From Arthrobacter bambusae (lineage in GTDB: Bacteria; Actinomycetota; Actinomycetes; Actinomycetales; Micrococcaceae): a stretch of 52,271 bases of DNA. Under the pieces are notes generated by a model, which had not been told where the DNA came from, did not search any database, and was given only the letters and a program-made list of their open reading frames with translations. This document shows, in pieces, positions 32,426 through 41,208 of this stretch (positions are counted from its first letter, which is position 1; each line of letters begins with the position of its first letter). The stretch covers positions 1 through 52,271 of the forward strand of contig NZ_JAHHZS010000030.1 of assembly GCF_022606295.1 (NCBI RefSeq), given 5' to 3'. The translations under genes and the position numbers were made by a program.

Positions 32426-34003
32426 CTATCTCGCGATGAGTGCCGGGTTGACCGCCTGGCATTTCACGTCGCCTGCAGTCTGCTTCACGACGTTGGATGG
32501 TACGGAGGCCACTCCGTACTTGGTCCCGGAATCGAAGTCACTGCCGATATAGACCTGGACACCGACCACACCCGTCGATGGTTCGATTTGCGAAGCCGGG
32601 ATGCCGAGGAGGCTCGCGACGTCCGGAGCGACGTCGGCATAACCGGCCCCGTAATAGACAACGGTCTTCGGTACGGCGGCCGCAAGGAAGTGCGCGGCTT
32701 TCGTGAATCCGCCACCGGCCAAAGCTGCGGCGATCTCCTGGCCGCGGGATGCGACGCCTGTTCCGTCGGCAACGGTCACTGGCTGAAGGGCCTTGTCATA
32801 GGCGGGAACGGCGGGAACAGGCGGCGCCGGTGCCGCGCTGCTGGACTGCGCGCCCGATGCCGCAGGCGTGGGACCCGCCGATGGAGCGGCGGTAGCCCCC
32901 GGGGTGGTCAGGTCCAGGTTCGCACGCATGGCGGCGAAGAGTTGGGAAGCCTGCGGTTGGACCAATTCGAGCCTGTTGGGATCGACGGCGGCGGGCTGGG
33001 TGGGAACCGAAACGAACGCGACCTTGGACAGGTCGACGTCTTTGAGGCGGCTGCCGATGGTCAGGAGCGACTGGACCGACGCCAGGCCTTCATCCACGGT
33101 CAGGTTCTTTGTCACGGCATCCGCGATGGACAGCAGGCTCTGCGGATTGCCCAGCGTTCCGTCGGACTTGATCTTGCGGGTCAGGGAGGAGAGGAAGCCC
33201 TGTTGCGCCTGGATGCGGCCGAGGTCGCTTCCGTCGCCAAAACCGTGGCGGGTCCGGAGGAAGGCCAAGGCCTGTTCCCCCTGGACGCTCGATGTTCCCT
33301 TGGGGAGCCGGAGGCCTGAATCGGGGTCGTATACGGCATCGCTCACGCACACGTTGACTCCGCCGACGGCGTTGGACAGCTCCTTGACGGCGTTGAAGTC
33401 GGCCATCATGAAGTGGTCGACCTGCAGTCCCATGAGCTTGTTCACGGTGTCTACGGCGCAACCGATCCCGGCTTCCGCCATGGCCGAGTTGATCATGACG
33501 TTGGAGTGCGGTTGATATACGGTGCCGGTTTTGGGATCGGTGCATGACGGGACATCCACCAGGAGGTCTCGCGGAATGCTGGTGAGGCTGACCCTCTTGT
33601 TGTCCGCCGAAATGTCGAGCAGCATCATGACGTCCGACTGGCCATAGCCCGTGGAATCCTGCGTGGATCCGTATTGCGAATTCTTCCCATCCCTGGTGTC
33701 GGAACCGAGGATGAGGATCTGCAGGCGGTCCGTGGCGTCGTTTGCTGCGGCCTCGGTCCTCGGTGCGCCTGCCGACAACGGTGCCGTGCTGATGTTCGAC
33801 TGCAAGCGGATAACCCAGTAAGCGGCGAAAGCGATACCGCCGAGCAACAACACTGAGACCGTGGCGGCAGTGACCTTGAGCCAGATCGGGAGGCCCTTGG
33901 GAGCATTCATGTGGCGGGGGGTGCCGGGAGCTTCCCCGTGGCGTGCAGCGCCGCGGGCACCACCGGTGCCGGGCTCCTGTACGCGTGCATCGCGACGTCG
34001 CAC
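32426..34003 (-). CDS. LytR-CpsA-Psr (LCP) family protein with LytR_C domain
   Basis: A 525-residue paralogue of the LCP protein at 5632-7158. The polar N-terminus is followed by a membrane span (IWLKVTAATVSVLLLGGIAFAAYWVI). The LCP core shows ILILGSDTRDG, QSDVMMLLDISADNKRVSLTSIPRDLLVDVP and FLRTRHGFGDGSDLGRIQAQQ. A long Pro/Ala/Ser linker leads to LytR_C (PVTVADGTGVASRGQEIAAALAGGGF). It acts outside the membrane in attaching glycopolymers to the wall. The start is GTG 34003 with AGGAAAGG 11 bases upstream, and TAAAAT (34048-34043) is a possible -10. It follows era on the same strand after 74 bases. The two copies are alike throughout, so they stem from duplication. Confidence 0.9.
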   Translation of the reverse strand: MRRRDARVQEPGTGGARGAARHGEAPGTPRHMNAPKGLPIWLKVTAATVSVLLLGGIAFAAYWVIRLQSNISTAPLSAGAPRTEAAANDATDRLQILILGSDTRDGKNSQYGSTQDSTGYGQSDVMMLLDISADNKRVSLTSIPRDLLVDVPSCTDPKTGTVYQPHSNVMINSAMAEAGIGCAVDTVNKLMGLQVDHFMMADFNAVKELSNAVGGVNVCVSDAVYDPDSGLRLPKGTSSVQGEQALAFLRTRHGFGDGSDLGRIQAQQGFLSSLTRKIKSDGTLGNPQSLLSIADAVTKNLTVDEGLASVQSLLTIGSRLKDVDLSKVAFVSVPTQPAAVDPNRLELVQPQASQLFAAMRANLDLTTPGATAAPSAGPTPAASGAQSSSAAPAPPVPAVPAYDKALQPVTVADGTGVASRGQEIAAALAGGGFTKAAHFLAAAVPKTVVYYGAGYADVAPDVASLLGIPASQIEPSTGVVGVQVYIGSDFDSGTKYGVASVPSNVVKQTAGDVKCQAVNPALIAR

Positions 34004-34077
34004 GACTTGCTCAACCTTTCCTCGGAAAATGGGATTCGGACCATTTTACGGGCCCAATCTGGGAAATTCCCCAGCGG

Positions 34078-35040
34078 CTAGAATCCCAGCTTCACGAGTT
34101 GCTTCGGGTCGCGCTGCCAGTCCTTGGCCACTTTCACGTGCAGGTCGAGGTAGATCTTGGTTCCCAGGAGGGCCTCAATTCCCTTGCGGGCGTTCGTTCC
34201 GACCTCGCGCAGCCGGCTTCCGGCCTTGCCAATGATGATGGCCTTCTGGGACGGGCGCTCAACGTACAGGTTCACCCGCACGTCGAGGAGCGGGTTGTCC
34301 TCCGAGCGTCCTTCGCGGGGCAGGATTTCCTCCACCACCACAGCCAAGGAGTGCGGAAGTTCGTCGCGGACGCCCTCCAGAGCTGCCTCCCGGATAAGCT
34401 CGGCCACCATGACAGCCTCCGGTTCATCGGTGAGTTCACCGTCCGGGTAGAGCGGCGGGGAAGGCGGCATGTGGCCGATGAGGACGTCGGCCACAGTGCT
34501 GACCTGGAAGCCGTCGGTCGCCGAAACCGGGACGATATCGGCCCAGCCTTGTTCGCCGAGGACTTCGCGGCCCAGGGCGGCGACCGCCAAGAGCTGCTCG
34601 GTCAGCGCCTGGCGGTCCACCAGGTCGGTCTTGGTGACCAAGGCGATGATGGGCTTGCGTCCGACGGCGGCGAGCTGGGCTGCGATGTACTTGTCACCCG
34701 GCCCGATCTTTTCGTTGGCCGGCAAGCAAAAACCGATGGCGTCCACTTCGGAGAGGGTGTCCGCGACGAGATCGTTGAGCCTCTTGCCAAGGAGGGTGCG
34801 CGGGCGGTGCAGGCCCGGAGTGTCCACCAGGATGAGTTGGGCGTCCTCCCGATGGACAATGCCGCGGATCGTGTGCCTCGTGGTCTGCGGCTTCGCCGAG
34901 GTGATGGCCACCTTCTGGCCTACCAAAGCGTTGGTGAGGGTGGACTTCCCGGCATTGGGACGGCCGACAAGAACCGAGAATCCTGCGTGGAAGCCGCCGA
35001 AGTCCTGATCGGCGTCGAACTTCTTATTGTGCTTGCTCAC
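34078..35040 (-). CDS. era: GTPase Era
   Basis: A 320-residue GTPase for 16S rRNA processing and 30S assembly. G motifs are GRPNAGKST (G1), TTRHTIRG (G2), DTPGLHRP (G3) and TKTDL (G4). The C-terminal KH domain is visible as QKAIIIGKAGSRLREVGTNARKGIEALLGTKIYLDLHVKV. GTG 35040 (VSKHNKKFDAD) with AGGGAG upstream was chosen; it overlaps the corC end by 17 bases. It is the last gene of phoH-ybeY-corC-era, a group conserved in Actinobacteria and linked to ribosome biogenesis. Confidence 0.95.
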   Translation of the reverse strand: MSKHNKKFDADQDFGGFHAGFSVLVGRPNAGKSTLTNALVGQKVAITSAKPQTTRHTIRGIVHREDAQLILVDTPGLHRPRTLLGKRLNDLVADTLSEVDAIGFCLPANEKIGPGDKYIAAQLAAVGRKPIIALVTKTDLVDRQALTEQLLAVAALGREVLGEQGWADIVPVSATDGFQVSTVADVLIGHMPPSPPLYPDGELTDEPEAVMVAELIREAALEGVRDELPHSLAVVVEEILPREGRSEDNPLLDVRVNLYVERPSQKAIIIGKAGSRLREVGTNARKGIEALLGTKIYLDLHVKVAKDWQRDPKQLVKLGF

Positions 35041-36355
35041 GTGGAACTCCCTGTTGCGTTGTATCGGCCTCGTCGAGAAGGTCTTCAAGGTCAGTGTCTT
35101 CTTTTGGAATGGCTGCCGCAATGATATGGCTGACCCGGTTTCGCCGGCCTTCCAGCCTATCGGCTTTCAAGGAGATCCCATCCACCTCCACCGCACTGCC
35201 TACGATCGGCACTTTGCCCAGGGTCTTGGCCAGGAGGCCGCCCACCGTGTCCACTTCGTCGTCGTCGAGGTCTATGTCGAAAAGCTCGCCGAGGTCGTCG
35301 ATGCTCATCCGGGAACTGACGCGGTACGTGCCGTCACCAAGGTCAGTGACCTCGGCATCGTTGGAGTCGTACTCGTCGACGATCTCCCCCACGATCTCCT
35401 CAATGAGGTCCTCGAGCGTCACCAGTCCTGCCGTGCCGCCGTATTCGTCAATGACGACCGCGACGTGCGTGGACTCTTGCTGAAGCTCGCTCAGGAGGTC
35501 GCTGACAGGCTTCGATTCGGGAACGAAGCGTGCTTCGCGCGCTATGGCGTCAACGTCCTGGCGCACTGACGGCTGGTCGGGGCGGTGCAATGCGGCCGCG
35601 ACGTCCTTCAAATAGAGGATGCCCCGGATCTGGTCGGCGTTTTCGCCGATGACGGGGATCCTTGAGTACCCCGAGCGCAGGAACAAGGCCATGGCCTGTT
35701 CCAGGCTGGACCCGGACTCGATGCTCACAATGTCGGTTCGAGGGACCATTACCGAGCGGACCAGTGTGTCTCCGAAGTCGAAGACCGACTGGATGAGTTC
35801 GGCCTCGCTGTCCTCGATCATGTCGGATTCCGTGGCCCTGTCGACCAGTTCGCGGAATTCTTCCTCGCTGAAGAAAGCTTCATCGCCGCTGGGTGCACCG
35901 GGTGCGACCGTACTGCCGATCGCCACGAGCCAGCCGGGAATGGGACCAAGGATCCAACACAGGAACCTGATGAGCGGAGCCGAGTAGCGAACCACGCCTC
36001 CCGAGTGCGCGCGTCCAAGTTGGCGCGGCGAGACACCCACCAAAACGAATCCTATGACGGCCATGATGCCTGTCGCCGCCAAACCGGCAAGCCAGACGTT
36101 CTCGAGGAGGCTGTGCATGACGACGGCGACGGCCACCGCAGCCGCCATCTCGAACCAGACCCGCCAGAACCGCAGCGCGCGGATGTGCGCGACGGGCTGG
36201 GCGAGGATGCTGCGGAGCGAATTCCCCCGGCTCTTGACGACGGCTTGCTCTGCGTCATGCCGCGGCAGGAAAGTGAAGGCAGCTTCAGCCGCGGTCAGCA
36301 GGGCGACGAAACTGAGGAACACCAACGCCATCCCGACCAGGATGAGTGATGTCAC
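35024..36355 (-). CDS. Hemolysin-family protein (CNNM/CorC: DUF21-CBS-CorC_HlyC)
   Basis: A 443-residue membrane protein. The N-terminal DUF21/CNNM membrane domain (starting ILVGMALVFLSFVALLTAAEAAFTFL, with NVWLAGLAATGIMAVIGFVLVGVSPRQLGRAHS) is followed by a CBS pair (VRSVMVPRTDIVSIE ... HVAVVIDEYGGTAGLVTLEDLIEEIVGEIVDEYD) and a CorC_HlyC domain (YRVSSRMSIDDLGELFDIDLDDDEVDTVGGLLAKTLGKVP). Characterised members transport Mg2+ or modulate ion efflux; the 'hemolysin' name is historical. Its ATG overlaps the ybeY stop by 4 bases. Confidence 0.92.
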   Translation of the reverse strand: MTSLILVGMALVFLSFVALLTAAEAAFTFLPRHDAEQAVVKSRGNSLRSILAQPVAHIRALRFWRVWFEMAAAVAVAVVMHSLLENVWLAGLAATGIMAVIGFVLVGVSPRQLGRAHSGGVVRYSAPLIRFLCWILGPIPGWLVAIGSTVAPGAPSGDEAFFSEEEFRELVDRATESDMIEDSEAELIQSVFDFGDTLVRSVMVPRTDIVSIESGSSLEQAMALFLRSGYSRIPVIGENADQIRGILYLKDVAAALHRPDQPSVRQDVDAIAREARFVPESKPVSDLLSELQQESTHVAVVIDEYGGTAGLVTLEDLIEEIVGEIVDEYDSNDAEVTDLGDGTYRVSSRMSIDDLGELFDIDLDDDEVDTVGGLLAKTLGKVPIVGSAVEVDGISLKADRLEGRRNRVSHIIAAAIPKEDTDLEDLLDEADTTQQGVPREQAQ

Positions 36356-36825
36356 TGCATGGTCTCCATGGGGGCATCCTTGCCAAGGAACGCGGACAGC
36401 AGCTCACGCTGCAGGCCGAACATCTCTTCTTTTTCCTCCGGCTCGGCGTGGTCGAAACCGAGCAGGTGAAGGATTCCGTGCGTGCAGAGCAGGAGCATTT
36501 CATCCTGCGTTGAATGACCGGCGTTGCGCGCTTGGACCTCGGCCACTTGCGGGCAGATGGCGATGTCGCCCAGCATGCCCTGCGGGGCCGGCTTGCCCGG
36601 TGTTCCCGGCGTCAGCTCGTCCATCGGAACAGACAGGACATCGGTGGCGCCGGGTTCGTCCATGAGCTCGATGTGGAGTTTTTCCATGGCGGGTTCGTCC
36701 ACCAAAAGGATGGAGAGTTCGGCCTGGGGGTGAATGTAGAGCCGCTCGAAGATGAAGCGTGAAAGCGTCACCAATTGTGCCTCGTCCACCTGGACGCCGG
36801 ACTCGTTGTTGACCTCGATGCTCAT
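36352..36825 (-). CDS. ybeY: rRNA maturation endoribonuclease YbeY
   Basis: A 157-residue metal-dependent RNase needed for 16S rRNA 3' processing and ribosome quality control. The zinc motif is complete: THGILHLLGFDHAEPEEKEEMF (HxxxHxxxxxH). An MDEPGATDVLSVPMDE segment and a GDIAICP strand are also typical. It overlaps phoH upstream and corC downstream by 4 bases each, so translation of the group is coupled. Confidence 0.95.
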   Translation of the reverse strand: MSIEVNNESGVQVDEAQLVTLSRFIFERLYIHPQAELSILLVDEPAMEKLHIELMDEPGATDVLSVPMDELTPGTPGKPAPQGMLGDIAICPQVAEVQARNAGHSTQDEMLLLCTHGILHLLGFDHAEPEEKEEMFGLQRELLSAFLGKDAPMETMQ

Positions 36826-37910
36826 CGGTGTTCTCCCCGTTTGTCGTGGATGGGCGTGTGCTGGGCACGCACCCGGTGCTTTTCATCCCAGATGCTGTAG
36901 GCGGACACGATGTCGGCAACGAGCCGGTGCCTGACGACGTCGGACGCGTCGAGCATCGTAAAGTTCACGCCATCGATCCCGTTGAGGATTTCCTGGACGA
37001 TGCGCAGCCCGGACGTGGCGCCGAAAGGCAGGTCCACCTGGGTGATATCGCCCGTCACGACCATCTTCGAGCCGAAGCCCAGGCGGGTCAGGAACATCTT
37101 CATCTGCTCTGCGGTGGTGTTCTGGGCTTCATCGAGGATGATGAACGCGTCGTTGAGCGTGCGGCCGCGCATGTAGGCAAGCGGTGCCACCTCAATGGTC
37201 CCGGCCGCCATGAGCCGCGGGATCGATTCCGGGTCCATCATGTCGTGCAGGGCATCGTACAAAGGACGGAGGTACGGGTCGATCTTGTCGCTCAGCGTTC
37301 CCGGCAGGAAGCCGAGGCGTTCCCCTGCCTCGACGGCAGGCCTGGTGAGGATGATCCGGCTGACTTCCTTGAGCTGCAAAGCCTGAACGGCTTTTGCCAT
37401 CGCCAGGTACGTCTTGCCGGTGCCCGCCGGGCCGATCCCGAAGATCACGGTGTTGTCGTCGATGGCGTCGACATAGTTCTTCTGGTTCAGCGTTTTGGGG
37501 CGGATGGTGCGTCCGCGGCTCGAAAGAATGTTGTGGGTCAGGATTTCCACGGGGTTCTGCAGGGACTGGCTGCGCAACAAGGAAACGAGCTGTTGGAGGA
37601 CGTCCGGTGTGATGACCGTCCCCTTGCCGACCAGGCCGCGGACTTCTTCCAGGAGGCGCATGATCCGGGGAACATCGCTTGACGGGCCGCTGAAGGAGAG
37701 CTCGTTGCCGCGCACATGAAAGTCGACACCGGGGAACTGGGCTTCGATGTAGCGCAACGCCTCGTCATGGCTGCCAAGGGTCTGAACCATCTGATCCGAG
37801 TTGTCGAAGATGACAACTTCCGTCCGGGCGCCCGGGACAGAGTGCGGGAACTCGGCCGGACCTGTGTCAACGCTGCCGGCCTTGGGCCGCCCGTTCAATG
37901 ATTCTGTCAT
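36822..37910 (-). CDS. phoH: PhoH family ATPase
   Basis: A 362-residue P-loop ATPase. The N-terminal KH-like region is followed by the PhoH core: FGIGPAGTGKTYLAMAKAVQALQ (Walker A), RIILTRPAVEAGERLGFLPG and FIILDEAQNTTAEQMKMFLTRLGFGSKMVVTGDITQVDLP (Walker B plus sensor). PhoH proteins are thought to act on RNA together with YbeY. The start is ATG 37910, overlapping in another frame a small ORF (37867-37956) that has a better ribosome binding site. Confidence 0.94.
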   Translation of the reverse strand: MTESLNGRPKAGSVDTGPAEFPHSVPGARTEVVIFDNSDQMVQTLGSHDEALRYIEAQFPGVDFHVRGNELSFSGPSSDVPRIMRLLEEVRGLVGKGTVITPDVLQQLVSLLRSQSLQNPVEILTHNILSSRGRTIRPKTLNQKNYVDAIDDNTVIFGIGPAGTGKTYLAMAKAVQALQLKEVSRIILTRPAVEAGERLGFLPGTLSDKIDPYLRPLYDALHDMMDPESIPRLMAAGTIEVAPLAYMRGRTLNDAFIILDEAQNTTAEQMKMFLTRLGFGSKMVVTGDITQVDLPFGATSGLRIVQEILNGIDGVNFTMLDASDVVRHRLVADIVSAYSIWDEKHRVRAQHTPIHDKRGEHR

Positions 37911-37956
37911 AGTGCTGGCCTTGCGGCCTGTGCTCCTCCGGCTTGGTGATGTCCAT
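37867..37956 (-). CDS. Small ORF overlapping the phoH start
   Basis: A 29-codon ORF (MDITKPEEHRPQ... ending ERAAQGRQR) begins at ATG 37956 with GGAG 8 bases upstream. It runs through the phoH ATG (37910) in a different frame, ending 43 bases inside phoH. Its RBS is better placed than that of phoH, so it could couple translation into phoH. Its composition is polar and basic with no recognised domain. It may equally be a chance ORF; the 250 bases upstream to 38205 hold no other gene. Confidence 0.3.
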   Translation of the reverse strand: MDITKPEEHRPQGQHYDRIIERAAQGRQR

Positions 37957-38205
37957 CGATTTTCTCCGATGTCCGTGTGCTGGATGGGCGCAGGATCGCG
38001 GGCCTCGGATTGCTTTCAATCCTACGCCAGCCAGTCTCCCGGATGGTTCCGGGCCGTGCCCGTCGGGGCTGCAGGGCGGCGGATCCGTGCGCTTTGGTAT
38101 CAACTCGGCATCGACCTCGTATCAATCGGATTGCAGTTCGCCGCCGGAGTATCGAAACGCCAACCGGCGCCCGCGGGACTATGACAAGCTGATTCATGGG
38201 CAAAA

Positions 38206-39219
38206 ATGCCCCTGTGCCCGAAACCGGGCGCACGACTCCCCCGCACCACAGCGGCAGAACACGAGCAGGAATCCACCATCACCAGGCCAGCCGTCACTCC
38301 ACACGGCACTCGCATCCGGAAACGTTCCGCCATGCTTGTGACCGCCTTGACGGCTGCCATGTTCCTGTCGGGTTGCATCGCAGATCGCACGGGACAGGGT
38401 TCCACGACGCCGATCCCCACTCCGACAGTCGCCCTGCAGGCGGCCCCCGACAGCAATGCTCCGCTCGAAACGACGCAGGCCTCGAACAAGATCCCTGTGT
38501 ATTGGATCGGCCGCAGCGACACTGACACCTTCCTGTACCGCGAATTCCGTGACAACCCGGGCAACGAGAACCCCATCACCACAGCCCTGCGGATCATGAT
38601 GTCCCAGAAGCCGTTGGATCACGACTACTTCACGCCGTGGCAGAATCCGAGCAGCCTGGCGACCACGATTTCCGGTAAGAACGTTGTCACGGTGGATGTT
38701 TCCCGTGACGCGTTCAATTCCAATCTCGACGGCGGGATGGCGCAGCGGGCGATCCAGCAACTCGTCTATACCGCCACTGCCGCGGCAGCGAGCTCAGGCC
38801 TCATTGATGCCGGACAGCAGATCAAAGTGGCCATCCTGGTGGACGGGCACACAGACTATATGGCGTTCGGGCAGGTCAAGCTGGGCGACCCCATGGTCCG
38901 CGACGCCACCGTGGTGGCACCCGTGTGGATCATCGACCCGCAGGAGGACCTGACCTTGCCTGCCGGTCCGGTCAAGTTCAATGGTCGGAGCACGGACCCC
39001 TCGAAGAAACTGCACTGGCAAATCCTTCGGGAGAACTCAAACGGCGACAAATCGTCCTACTTGGCCGGGCAGACCACCGCTTCGACCGTACCGGGACAGG
39101 GTGGCGTCTTCAGCCTCACCGTGGGGCTCGGAGCCGGCCGCTATGAATTGCGGGTCTCCTTGGTCGGTCCCAACGACGCCGACGTCGCGACGGATACCCG
39201 CTCCTTCAACGTCCGCTGA
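38206..39219 (+). CDS. GerMN-domain lipoprotein (start uncertain)
   Basis: A protein of up to 337 residues. A lipoprotein signal is clear: a basic stretch (GTRIRKRS), the hydrophobic MLVTALTAAMFL and the lipobox LSGC. A Thr/Pro-rich linker follows, then a GerMN domain (IPVYWIGRSDTDTFLYREFRD...PITTALRIMMSQKPLDHDYFTPW...SGKNVVTVDVSRDAFNS). The C-terminal ~110 residues form a second, immunoglobulin-like region (APVWIIDPQEDLTLPAGPVKFNGRSTD). It is anchored outside the membrane; the role is unknown. The start is unclear: ATG 38206 gives an overlong leader, ATG 38332 removes the positive charges, and the best ribosome site (AGGA) precedes an ATC. It lies antisense within the minus-strand dnaJ-rsmE/phoH-era group. 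Confidence 0.8.
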   Translation: MPLCPKPGARLPRTTAAEHEQESTITRPAVTPHGTRIRKRSAMLVTALTAAMFLSGCIADRTGQGSTTPIPTPTVALQAAPDSNAPLETTQASNKIPVYWIGRSDTDTFLYREFRDNPGNENPITTALRIMMSQKPLDHDYFTPWQNPSSLATTISGKNVVTVDVSRDAFNSNLDGGMAQRAIQQLVYTATAAAASSGLIDAGQQIKVAILVDGHTDYMAFGQVKLGDPMVRDATVVAPVWIIDPQEDLTLPAGPVKFNGRSTDPSKKLHWQILRENSNGDKSSYLAGQTTASTVPGQGGVFSLTVGLGAGRYELRVSLVGPNDADVATDTRSFNVR

Positions 39220-39232
39220 TCGAGGGGTCTTC

Positions 39233-40009
39233 CTACCAGCGCCCTAGAATGTCGCTGGCCAGTACGACGGCGGCAGGACCCGCCGTCGACGAGCGAAGCA
39301 CGTGGTGGCCCAAGAGCGCGGTGACGGCGCCGACGTCGCTAAGCTTGGTCACTTCGCGCGGTGAAATGCCGCCCTCCGGGCCGACGATGAGCAGGACTTC
39401 CCGCCCCGCGTCGGTGTCCTCGCCGGAAATCCCGCCGCGCCAATTCTCCAGGACGTCGCGCAAGGGACGTTTCGCGTCCTCGTGAAGGATGATCGCCAGG
39501 TCAGCCGCGGCTACCGCCGCAGCCAGCCCGGAGCCGTCGACGGCGGCACGCACCTCGGGAATCCACGCGCGCCGCGCTTGCTTGGCGGCCGCGGTGGCGA
39601 CGGATTGCCACTTCGCGTGGGCTTTGGCAGCCCGGTCGCCCTTCCAGCGGACGATCGAACGCTCGGCCTGCCAAGGCACGACGGCGTCAATACCGAGTTC
39701 CGTTGCCGTCTCGACGGCAAGCTCGTCACGGTCGCCCTTCGCCAGCGCCTGGACCAGCACAAGCCGCACGGCCGGGCGGCCTTCCTCCTGGACGGCGGAG
39801 GCAAGGACGGTCAAGGTACCCTGCCCGGATCCGGCCACGGTGCCCGTGAGCCGCTTACCCGCACCGTCGGCGATGTCGACCGCTTCGCCGATTTCCAGGC
39901 GCTTGACCGTGACAGCGTGCCTGGCTTCGGCGCCGTCGAGCACGAAAGTGTCACCGGTGCCGAGTCCGTCCAAGGTTCCGGCAGCGGTGAAGAATACGGG
40001 GTTGCTCAC
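39233..40009 (-). CDS. rsmE: 16S rRNA (uracil1498-N3)-methyltransferase
   Basis: A 258-residue SPOUT methyltransferase. The N-terminal PUA-like domain contains FVLDGAEARHAVTVKRLEIGEAVDIADGAGKRL. The SAM-binding knot is seen in VLLIVGPEGGISPREVTKLSDVGAVTALLGHHVLRSSTAG (GPEGG and LRxSTA motifs). It methylates U1498 in the 30S decoding centre. The GTG start at 40009 is 2 bases after dnaJ, so it is the third gene of hrcA-dnaJ-rsmE. Confidence 0.95.
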   Translation of the reverse strand: MSNPVFFTAAGTLDGLGTGDTFVLDGAEARHAVTVKRLEIGEAVDIADGAGKRLTGTVAGSGQGTLTVLASAVQEEGRPAVRLVLVQALAKGDRDELAVETATELGIDAVVPWQAERSIVRWKGDRAAKAHAKWQSVATAAAKQARRAWIPEVRAAVDGSGLAAAVAAADLAIILHEDAKRPLRDVLENWRGGISGEDTDAGREVLLIVGPEGGISPREVTKLSDVGAVTALLGHHVLRSSTAGPAAVVLASDILGRW

Positions 40010-40011
40010 CG

Positions 40012-41142
40012 CTACAGGTTACCGAGCTTGTCCCGCAGCTTCGCGAACATACCGCCGCTGGCCACGAGCTTGCCCTCGGTGAACTGCTCTCCGCGCAATT
40101 TGGCCAGTTGGCGGAGCAGGTCTTCCTGGGCGGCGTCTAGCTTGCCGGGCGTCTCCACATGCAGGTGCACCTTGAGGTCTCCCCTGCCGTAGCCGCGCAG
40201 GTGGGTGACGCCCAGCCCGCGAAGGGTGATGACTTCGCCGGACTGGGTGCCGGACTTGACGTCGATCTCCTGGGGGCCGTCGAAGGTCTCAAGCTGCAGT
40301 TCCGTGCCCAATGCCGCGGCGGTCATGGGAACACTGAGCGTTGCATGAAGGTCGTCGCCTTCACGAAGGTAGGTGGAATCGCTGTTTACCCGGATCTCCA
40401 CGTAGAGGTCGCCGGGAGGCCCGCCCGCAGGACCTGCTTCGCCTTGCGACGACAGCTGGATGCGGGTTCCGGTGGCGACGCCGCCCGGCACCTTGACGGT
40501 CAGCGAACGGCGGCTGCGGATGCGGCCCTGGCCGTTGCATTCATTGCAAGGATCCTTGATGATCGAGCCGAAACCTTCGCACGATCCACACGGTGCCGCG
40601 GTCATGACCTGGCCGAGGATCGAGCGCACGGCCCGCTGGACCTGGCCCGAGCCGCCGCAGATGTCGCAGCGCTCCGGGTGGGTGCCCGCGCGGCAGCATG
40701 AGCCCTCGCACGTGGGGCAGATGACAGCAGTGTCCACCTCAAGCTTCTTGTTGACGCCGAAGACAGCCTCGCGCAAGTCGATGCGCACGCTGATGAGGGC
40801 GTCCTGCCCGCGACGCATGCGTGATGCGGGCCCCTGCATGCCGCCACCTCCTCCGCCGAAGAAGGTGTCGAAGATGTCCTGGAACGCGAATCCCTGGCCT
40901 GCGTAGCCGCCGCCGAAACCGTTGTCCGTCCCGTTCTCGTTGCCTGTGGCGTCGTAGACGCGGCGCTTCTGGGGGTCGGAGAGGACCTCGTAAGCGTGGG
41001 TCACGGCTTTGAATTCCTCCGCAGCGCCGGCCCCGGGGTTCACATCGGGGTGGAGCTTACGTGCAAGCTTGCGGTAGGCCTTCTTGATCTCCTCGCCGGT
41101 TGCTTCCGACGAGACGCCCAGAACGTCATAGTGACTGCTCAA
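40012..41142 (-). CDS. dnaJ: Chaperone protein DnaJ (hrcA-linked copy)
   Basis: A 376-residue Hsp40. The J domain shows YDVLGVSSEATGEEIKKAYRKLARKLHPDVNPGAG (HPD motif). A Gly/Phe-rich segment (GFGGGYAGQGFAFQDIFDTFFGGGGGG) follows. The zinc-finger repeats are CPTCEGSC, CDICGGSG, CGSCEGFG and CNECNGQG; the first deviates from CxxCxGxG. The C-terminal substrate-binding domain completes it. It stimulates DnaK. The start is TTG 41142 with AGGAAGAG upstream. Linkage to hrcA marks this as the second actinobacterial DnaJ, rather than the one in a dnaK-grpE operon. Confidence 0.95.
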   Translation of the reverse strand: MSSHYDVLGVSSEATGEEIKKAYRKLARKLHPDVNPGAGAAEEFKAVTHAYEVLSDPQKRRVYDATGNENGTDNGFGGGYAGQGFAFQDIFDTFFGGGGGGMQGPASRMRRGQDALISVRIDLREAVFGVNKKLEVDTAVICPTCEGSCCRAGTHPERCDICGGSGQVQRAVRSILGQVMTAAPCGSCEGFGSIIKDPCNECNGQGRIRSRRSLTVKVPGGVATGTRIQLSSQGEAGPAGGPPGDLYVEIRVNSDSTYLREGDDLHATLSVPMTAAALGTELQLETFDGPQEIDVKSGTQSGEVITLRGLGVTHLRGYGRGDLKVHLHVETPGKLDAAQEDLLRQLAKLRGEQFTEGKLVASGGMFAKLRDKLGNL

Positions 41143-41208
41143 AGTCGGTATCTCTTCCTTTATTACGGGTACACTGCGTTTCTTGCGGGGCGGTTCCAGC
41201 CGAAGCCG

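Noticed and set aside
34026..34047. AAAATGG/CCATTTT dyad between era and the second LCP gene
   Set aside because: Only a 7-bp AT-rich stem, and its right arm supplies the likely -10 (TAAAAT) of the LCP gene. The symmetry is probably incidental.
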